This document shows, piece after piece, positions 45,901 to 50,237 of a DNA stretch of 50,237 nucleotides; positions within the stretch are counted from its first letter, which is position 1; each line of letters begins with the position of its first letter. The notes below the pieces were generated by a model. The model was not told the origin of the DNA and did not search any database. It worked only from the letters and a program-made list of their open reading frames with translations. The stretch spans positions 1 through 50,237 of the forward strand of contig NZ_JAPQNT010000015.1 of NCBI RefSeq assembly GCF_028867965.1, in the 5' to 3' direction. The DNA is from Flavobacterium sp. SUN046 (GTDB taxonomy: Bacteria; Bacteroidota; Bacteroidia; Flavobacteriales; Flavobacteriaceae). The position numbers were made by a program, and so were the translations under genes.

Positions 45901-46423
45901 TAGCAAATTAAATTTAGAAAGTGATATTAATAAAGGAAGTGATTTCTTTTTTGATGTAGCTTTAAAAACTTCTAATGAAAATATAAAAGAAGAAATTGAA
46001 AAAATAGAAGTCGTTATTAAAGAACGCAACCAAATTAATTACGGTCAAGAAAATTTCAAAATATTAATAGTCGAAGACAATAAAATAAACATGTTATTGG
46101 CTAAAACATTAGTAAAACAAATAATACCAAATGTCACTATCTTTGAAGCAATAAACGGAAAAGAAGGCATTGAAAAATTCAAGATTTTACAACCCGATTT
46201 AATATTAATGGATGTACAAATGCCAATAATGAATGGTTATGAAGCCACTCAAGAAATAAGAAAAATAAAAAAAGGCGAACACATTCCGATAATTGCTTTA
46301 ACTGCTGGCACAGTTGTTGGTGAAAAAGAAAAATGTCTTGAAGTTGGCATGAATGATTATGCGTCAAAACCAATAATTAAAGAAGCTTTAGAAACAATTA
46401 TTTCTAAATGGATAAATAAATAA
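42908..46423 (+). CDS. Hybrid sensor histidine kinase (PAS2-GAF2-PAS-HisKA-HATPase-REC)
   Basis: A 1171-residue membrane-anchored kinase. One clear TM helix (about 41-62) follows a short N-terminal segment. Then PAS domains (about 75-165 and 175-290), two GAF domains (about 315-470 and 490-640), a third PAS (about 655-785), HisKA with His802 (ANMSHEIRTPLNGI), HATPase (DTGIGIKKDF; GTGLGLSISNQLL) and a C-terminal receiver with Asp1102 (LILMDVQMPIMNG). No gene for a separate output protein is adjacent. The ligands are unknown; the GAF pair suggests cyclic-nucleotide or light/redox sensing, not decided. Codon use is A+T-rich like its neighbours. Confidence 0.93.
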   Translation: MFPHFNLQLADQISNKEYFLNSLNVFDLYKFIFEDFIFKYWFILIFFLILIIQISLLAIKTRGKLLFAKEIVNKGNTLTIATNKKGEVSFCSDQITEFLGYTKEEVMGFGFWKLTEDPEFIGEAYHENYIDNKFHIRKLKCKNGEHKYIQWKDRKFNDNLIIGIGQDVTEQVLIQNQYQNLIENANDIIYETDTNGRYTFINKYASIITGYKLEEFYGKHFSEFIRDDFKENVIAFYSNPEKDINEYPTLIFPIINKSRETIWLSQNVTIKRNKLKKIIGFTVIARDITLLKQLELERQRKQKKVKNYNDTLKEITLKNYFKSDDLTTILASLLKIIAEKVDVNRVSYWTYNYETINCENLYINNKSKYESGFNLNKKDFPSYFTALENEAQIVATDVYKSEETKEFCLDYFPKNEIKSLLDTPIYLNGKLIGVLCIESTTKIKQWDNEDINFARSIADYLAVALETNNRIETERKLEYKNKILTEITRITNNFLVNKDTKLIFDEVLNSIGTVTQVDKMSYFEINYETGTINQENRWMSETKILSELNQDLVNLPMSNFAFAFENLNNNKPYFNIVRKIENDLIRNFLTSLGTKSILCLPIFVKNKLKGLITLDNSIIERNWYDEEISTLQILTSIISSTLERNLNETIIKESEERFRLLANNIPGTVHLSKYDDKWSKNYLNDEIEKLTGYPKKDFLQHKIHYIDLIHPDDLKLVHQKAEQLNKEKKKFHLIYRIIHKEGHSVWVEEFGEPIIKDNEIDYIVGIFIDITQRIKAEEAIKAKNYAEAANKAKSEFLANMSHEIRTPLNGIIGFTDLLKNTNLESIQRNYMSTINESAHSLMGIINDILDFSKIESGKLELDVKKYDLKELLNQVIELVKYDTNIKKLDLILNIDSDVPKYIWTDSVRIKQILINLLGNAVKFTEKGNILVSVTNVKTISKNKNTIRFSVKDTGIGIKKDFQKQIFNAFSQGDNSTTRKFGGTGLGLSISNQLLSLMGSKLNLESDINKGSDFFFDVALKTSNENIKEEIEKIEVVIKERNQINYGQENFKILIVEDNKINMLLAKTLVKQIIPNVTIFEAINGKEGIEKFKILQPDLILMDVQMPIMNGYEATQEIRKIKKGEHIPIIALTAGTVVGEKEKCLEVGMNDYASKPIIKEALETIISKWINK

Positions 46424-46432
46424 ATAAATAAA
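46412..46432. repeat. Short tandem repeat of ATAA
   Basis: About five AAAT/ATAA units in a row at the end of the kinase gene and in the 31-base gap to the metallopeptidase gene. It spans the stop codon, so slippage here would alter the C-terminus only by a few residues. Confidence 0.7.
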
Positions 46433-46454
46433 TAACTAACAAAACTAAATAATT

Positions 46455-47318
46455 ATGAAATGGATAGGAAACCGACAAAGTGATAACGTAGAAGACAGAC
46501 GAGGAATGTCTGGTGGTGGAAAAGCAATTGCAGGCGGTGGCGCAATAGCTATAGTTTTCTTTTTAATAAAAGCTTTTTTCCCTCAAGCCGCACCGTTTGT
46601 AGATACAATACAGCAACAACAGCAACAGCAAACAACCCAATCTTCTGGCGAACCAGTTGAACTTACAGCTGAACAAAAAGAAGCTGGAGATTTTGCCAAA
46701 ACAATTTTTGCATACACCGAAGATACTTGGGGACAAATTTTTAAAGAAAATGGTGCACAATATGAAGAACCAAAATTAGTTTTGTTTTCAGATGCTGTTG
46801 AAACGGCTTGTGGCAACGCAACATCTGCATCTGGACCATTTTATTGTCCTGGCGATCACAAAGTGTATTTCGATTTAGAATTCATGAAAGAACTAAAAAC
46901 AAGATTTGGTGCCGAAGGTGGCGACTTTGCAACCGCTTATGTAATTGCTCATGAAGTTGGTCATCACATACAAACACTTCTAGGAACATCAACCAAAATG
47001 CGCCAATTGCAAGAAGGAAAAACTGAAGCCGAAGCCAATAAATTATCCGTTTGTTTAGAACTTCAAGCCGACTTTTATGCTGGAGTTTGGGCAAAATACA
47101 ACAAAGATTATTTAGAAGCAGGCGATATCGAAGAAGCAATTAGCGCTGCCAATGCTGTTGGTGACGACGCTATTCAAAGCAAAATGCAAGGTCACGTTAA
47201 CCAAGAAACATTCACTCACGGCTCATCTGAACAACGTATTTATTGGTTCAAAAAAGGATTCCAAACAGGCGATATAAAACAAGGCGATACCTTTGCGCAA
47301 GCTGGTTTTTCGCTTTAG
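46455..47318 (+). CDS. Neutral zinc metallopeptidase (YpfJ family)
   Basis: A 287-residue protein with an N-terminal helix (about 20-45, AIAGGGAIAIVFFLIKAFF) and a Gln-rich linker (QQQQQQQTTQSSGEP), then the peptidase domain with the zinc motif HEVGHH (His166, Glu167, His170) and later ELQADFYAGVW, where the Glu is the third ligand. FYCPGDHKVYFDLEFM is typical of the YpfJ/KPN_02809 family. Anchored in the inner membrane with the domain in the periplasm; substrates unknown. Terminator-like hairpin follows at 47381. Confidence 0.9.
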   Translation: MKWIGNRQSDNVEDRRGMSGGGKAIAGGGAIAIVFFLIKAFFPQAAPFVDTIQQQQQQQTTQSSGEPVELTAEQKEAGDFAKTIFAYTEDTWGQIFKENGAQYEEPKLVLFSDAVETACGNATSASGPFYCPGDHKVYFDLEFMKELKTRFGAEGGDFATAYVIAHEVGHHIQTLLGTSTKMRQLQEGKTEAEANKLSVCLELQADFYAGVWAKYNKDYLEAGDIEEAISAANAVGDDAIQSKMQGHVNQETFTHGSSEQRIYWFKKGFQTGDIKQGDTFAQAGFSL

Positions 47319-47380
47319 TAGCTATTCCAACTATACATTACAAGAAAACAGTGTAGACTAACATTTTGCTATATAAAATA

Positions 47381-47410
47381 AAGGAGCTTCTTTTAGTCGC
47401 TCTTTTTTTT
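47381..47410 (+). terminator. Likely terminator of the metallopeptidase gene
   Basis: AAGGAGC (47381-47387) pairs with GCTCTT (47399-47404) allowing one G-U, loop of about 11 bases, then eight T. Moderate stem only. The rest of the 293-base gap to the HMG-CoA synthase gene shows nothing beyond the promoter box at 47581. Confidence 0.6.
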
Positions 47411-47580
47411 ATGCAAAATTGTCATTCTACAAAGTTTTGCTTTCCATTACTATTTGGGCTAAAAATCAGTAGAAACTATTAATTTATAAATTTTAAAAGC
47501 ACTTTTTTAGCAAATTCATAAATCGTACAACAAAAACAACTATTTATAAATTGTTAAATCAAATTTGAACAAGCAATGTA

Positions 47581-47588
47581 TAAATTTG
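47581..47588 (+). promoter_or_regulatory. -7 box TAAATTTG of the HMG-CoA synthase gene
   Basis: TAAATTTG fits TAnnTTTG. It lies between an in-frame ATG at 47576 and the ATG at 47612, so the first ATG would be upstream of the transcript start; this supports 47612. Confidence 0.5.
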
Positions 47589-47611
47589 CAATTAATCAAA
47601 AAAAAATAACA

Positions 47612-48934
47612 ATGAAAGTAGGAATTGACAGCATCACATTTGACATACCAAAAATTCATTTACCAATAAAAACACTAGCTGAAAACCGTAATATTGAACC
47701 CGACAAACTTATAAAAGGTTTAGGATTACATAAAATGAGTTTTCCAGATGTGCACCAAGATGTAGTTACATTTGGCGCCAATGCTGTTTATAAATTAATT
47801 CAACAAGAAAATCTAAACCCTCAAGATATTGCGCGCATTTACGTAGGATCTGAAAGCGGAGTTGATTCCTCTAAACCCATTGCTACCTATATTTCGGCAC
47901 TTTTAGAACAACAATTGGGTGAAGGCACATTACGCAATTGTGATACGCTCGACATGACTTTTGCCTGTATTGGTGCGGTTGATGCGTTACAAACCACATT
48001 AGATTTTATTCGATTAAATCCAACTAAAAAAGCAATTGTAGTTGCTACCGATAATGCCAAATACGATTTGAATTCTTCTGGCGAATACACGCAAGGCGCT
48101 GGTGCAATTGCAATGTTAATTACCGCAAACCCAAGAGTTTTGGCTTTTTCACAGGAAGTCGGAATTTCTGCTCAAGGTGTTTTTGATTTCTTCAAACCGC
48201 GTCGTTATGTTTCTAAAAATGAAATATTAAACACAAACGACAATCCAGAATGGTTCGGAATTTTAGAAAATGAAATCACTTTTTACAAAGAACAACCGGT
48301 TTTTGACGGACACTATTCCAATCAATGTTATATCAATCGAACTTCTGAAGCGTACCAACATTACAAAGAGATAAGCAAACAAAACGGACCATTATACCAA
48401 AATTGGGAAAACATTTTAATGCATCTACCCTATTGTTTTCAGGCACGAAGAACTTTTGTAGAAATTTATGCCAAAGAAAACCAATTAACAGATGAAATTA
48501 AAGTCATTGCTAAAAGTCAAGAGTATTTAGATTTTGTAAACCAAACTATATTTCCATCAGAAATTGCTTCGGGACAAGTTGGAAATATGTACACTGGTTC
48601 AATTTTCTTGGGATTGATATCAACTTTGTGTTTTCATTTACAAAATGACAGTAATTTAGAACATAAAAAATTCGGATTCATAGCATACGGAAGCGGTTCC
48701 AAATCAAAAGTTTTTGAAGCCGAAATACAACCCAATTGGAAATCGGTAATTGAAAAAGTCAATCTATTTGAAACTTTAGATAATTCGACTGAAATAGATT
48801 TTGGAACCTACATTGCGCTCCACAAAAAAGAACGAAAACATGCCGTTTTAGAACCCAAAAATGAGTTTGTTTTAGATTTCATTGAAAAAGAAAATCCAGT
48901 TTTGGTTGGTGCGCGATATTATAAATTTGTTTAG
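47612..48934 (+). CDS. Hydroxymethylglutaryl-CoA synthase
   Basis: A 440-residue thiolase-fold enzyme of the mevalonate pathway. Catalytic Cys119 (MTFACIGAVDAL), general base Glu81 (VGSESGVDSSK), a conserved His in MHLPYC, the QGAGAIAMLI motif and the C-terminal YGSGSKSKVFEA motif match bacterial HMGS. It condenses acetyl-CoA and acetoacetyl-CoA to HMG-CoA, feeding isoprenoid synthesis (menaquinone, carotenoids, and thus retinal for the rhodopsin). ATG 47612 (MKVGIDSITFDIP) is chosen; upstream 47576 ATG overlaps the promoter. Confidence 0.95.
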   Translation: MKVGIDSITFDIPKIHLPIKTLAENRNIEPDKLIKGLGLHKMSFPDVHQDVVTFGANAVYKLIQQENLNPQDIARIYVGSESGVDSSKPIATYISALLEQQLGEGTLRNCDTLDMTFACIGAVDALQTTLDFIRLNPTKKAIVVATDNAKYDLNSSGEYTQGAGAIAMLITANPRVLAFSQEVGISAQGVFDFFKPRRYVSKNEILNTNDNPEWFGILENEITFYKEQPVFDGHYSNQCYINRTSEAYQHYKEISKQNGPLYQNWENILMHLPYCFQARRTFVEIYAKENQLTDEIKVIAKSQEYLDFVNQTIFPSEIASGQVGNMYTGSIFLGLISTLCFHLQNDSNLEHKKFGFIAYGSGSKSKVFEAEIQPNWKSVIEKVNLFETLDNSTEIDFGTYIALHKKERKHAVLEPKNEFVLDFIEKENPVLVGARYYKFV

Positions 48935-49135
48935 AGAACCAAATTTATAATTATGTACTAATAAAATAATTGGATAAAAAATATTATTAATATAACCTTT
49001 TAATAAGGTGTTTATGAAACCTATGAAAAATAGAATTGATTTTTTTAAAGAATATTTTGTTATCTTTAGTTCGAATATTTGAGAGTTGGTAGCAATTTTA
49101 CAGAACTAATAAGAATTCAAGAACTTAAATCCAAA

Positions 49136-50095
49136 ATGACAAAATACATTTTAATATTTTATATACTTCTTATTTCTATTTCTTGTGAAAAGAAAAAGTC
49201 TGTTACGCCAGAAGAAAATTCACTCTTTAATATAAAAATTGACACATTAAATATTCATAAAAATGGAGATTTAACAAAAGTTGCTTTATTCAGAAATAAC
49301 TTTTATTGTATGTTTGAAACAAGCAGAATGAATACTTCTCAACAATTCATTAAAATGTTTGTAATAAGCCAAAAAGGAAAGTTTATTGAAGATATATTTG
49401 TTCCAAATGAAATTCAAAATATGCCTCACTATAAATTAATCGTTGAAAATGATAGTTTATACGTAAAAGAATCGCAGTTTGAAGAAGAAAACTTTGTTTT
49501 GGGTGAATATGTTGCAGATTTAACATTAACTAAAAAGAAGGATTTTAAGATATTTAAAGACAAATATTATAATATTTATTCAGATTGTAATGGTGAATTT
49601 GGCGGAACAATATTTTTCCAAAACATAAAAACTAAAGAAGTTTATGAAGCTTCTTCTGCTTGTCCAATTATCGTTAACAAAATAAATAAAGATTATTTTA
49701 TAACGAATAACTTAATGTCATATTCAAGCATTTTGAAAATTTCTGATCCGTCAAAACTTAAAAAATCGAAACTAGACTTAACTAAAAGACAAGGAAGTCA
49801 ATATTCTAATGGAATTCAAACACTTTTAGACGTTTATGATTTGAATATTGAAACTTCTTTTGTTGTAAATAACAAACTTTATCATATTTATTCTGACAAA
49901 AAAAACACTTATATTGGTGTAATTGAAAAAGGGAAAATTAAACCTATTTATAAGTTTGCTTTTAAGTTCTTTACAAATCTTAATCAAAATCTTGAAAACG
50001 GAAAACAAATCCTAAATTTTTATAATACAGGCAAGAAAGAAAGTGGAATATTGATAATTGATAATATGAATATTGATTTTCACGCATTAAAATAA
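49136..50095 (+). CDS. Hypothetical lipoprotein, cassette-like unit 5
   Basis: A 319-residue lipoprotein of unrecognised family: signal peptide MTKYILIFYILLISISC with the lipobox cysteine at residue 17. The body is beta-rich and propeller-like in feel (NGDLTKVALFRNNFYCMFETS, VADLTLTKKKDFKIF, KLYHIYSDKKNTYIGVIEKG) but no known domain is assigned. ATG 49136 is chosen; an in-frame TTG at 49079 lies in the unit border. The gene lies 200 bases downstream of HMGS; that gap carries only a TATCTTTA box (49061-49068) and the border. Palindrome D starts 5 bases after its stop. Confidence 0.7.
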   Translation: MTKYILIFYILLISISCEKKKSVTPEENSLFNIKIDTLNIHKNGDLTKVALFRNNFYCMFETSRMNTSQQFIKMFVISQKGKFIEDIFVPNEIQNMPHYKLIVENDSLYVKESQFEEENFVLGEYVADLTLTKKKDFKIFKDKYYNIYSDCNGEFGGTIFFQNIKTKEVYEASSACPIIVNKINKDYFITNNLMSYSSILKISDPSKLKKSKLDLTKRQGSQYSNGIQTLLDVYDLNIETSFVVNNKLYHIYSDKKNTYIGVIEKGKIKPIYKFAFKFFTNLNQNLENGKQILNFYNTGKKESGILIIDNMNIDFHALK

Positions 50096-50100
50096 AAAAC

Positions 50101-50231
50101 TGCCTACAACAGCCGTTCCTATGTAAAGCACCATTAAGTTATTAACAACTTTTGAATAAGGTTTATATGTTTTTTTTAATTGAGTTCAATTATCCGTACA
50201 ACGGCTTGTTGGAAAAGTTGGCAACTAACTT
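50101..50231 (+). repeat. attC-like palindromic element D
   Basis: The left border CTGCCTACAAC (50100-50110) is followed by AGCCGTT; on the right AACGGC (50200-50205) and TTGTT pair with AACA and GCCGTT, and GTTGGCA (50217-50223) pairs with TGCCTAC with one mismatch. The middle is A+T-rich and is not similar to the shared centre of A, B and C, so only the border logic is common. It reaches the window edge and its right side is partly unresolved. Confidence 0.55.
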
Positions 50232-50237
50232 TTGTCC

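Larger units (their letters stand above)
49085..50237 (+). mobile_element. Second cassette-like unit (solitary or array start at window edge)
   Basis: This unit has the same layout as the units at 4.4-6.9 kb: a GTT core (49085, GTTGGTAGCAATTT), one plus-strand gene (49136-50095) and a palindromic element (50101-50231). The first 14 bases complement the left arm of its own palindrome at 10 of 14 positions, versus 6 for the right arm. The right border GTTGGCAACTAACT (50217-50230) would begin the next unit, which is cut off by the window edge. The sequence before the core, TATTTGAGAGTT, resembles TATTTAGGAGTT before the 4382 core. Confidence 0.5.

Overview
The window looks like a chromosomal segment of a member of the Flavobacteriaceae (Bacteroidota), most likely Flavobacterium or a close relative. 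The evidence is: very A+T-rich DNA; almost no Shine-Dalgarno sequences; several promoters of the Bacteroidota type (TTG, 19 bases, TAnnTTTG), perfect for the SRP RNA and for the transaldolase gene; DUF5723 and SIMPL-type envelope proteins; an HMG-CoA synthase of the mevalonate pathway; and proteorhodopsin next to a Blh beta-carotene dioxygenase. No tRNA, rRNA operon, CRISPR array, transposase or integrase was seen.

Layout. 1-4.2 kb: a palindromic repeat, a SIMPL protein, a rhomboid protease, a lipid A-type acyltransferase and an ABC-F ATPase. 4.3-8.0 kb: four unrelated hypothetical genes, all on the plus strand, separated by three large palindromic elements; I read this as an integron-like gene-cassette array without an integrase. 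8-13.4 kb: thioredoxin-fold envelope proteins, small transaldolase, SDR, VOC protein and dipeptide epimerase. 13.4-15.4 kb: SRP RNA, glutaminyl cyclotransferase, a secreted unknown. 15.4-17.2 kb: a light-energy module, green-type proton-pumping proteorhodopsin and the retinal-forming Blh, divergent around inverted repeats. 17.2-24.6 kb: dnaK, DUF2809 protein, FAD oxidoreductase, L-serine dehydratase, and an aldo/keto reductase with its AraC-type regulator. 24.6-35 kb: a Kdp potassium-uptake locus (NtrC-type regulator, a 27-residue unknown peptide, kdpF, kdpA, kdpB, kdpC, a porin, a KdpD sensor half and a separate histidine kinase). 35-38.4 kb: NUDIX-type regulator divergent from a secreted GH3 glycosidase. 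38.5-50 kb: panB, an RluA-family enzyme, a DUF5723 barrel protein, aldehyde dehydrogenase, a large hybrid sensor kinase, a zinc metallopeptidase, HMG-CoA synthase, and a second cassette-like unit (a lipoprotein gene) that runs to the window edge.

The most interesting result is the cassette-like array. Each unit begins at a GTT core, and the first 14 bases of the unit are complementary to the left arm of the palindrome at the end of the SAME unit, better than to the base-adjacent right arm, which belongs to the next unit. That is what is expected if the units move as closed circles, as integron cassettes do. All statements come from reading the sequence by eye; no alignment, folding or database search was run.
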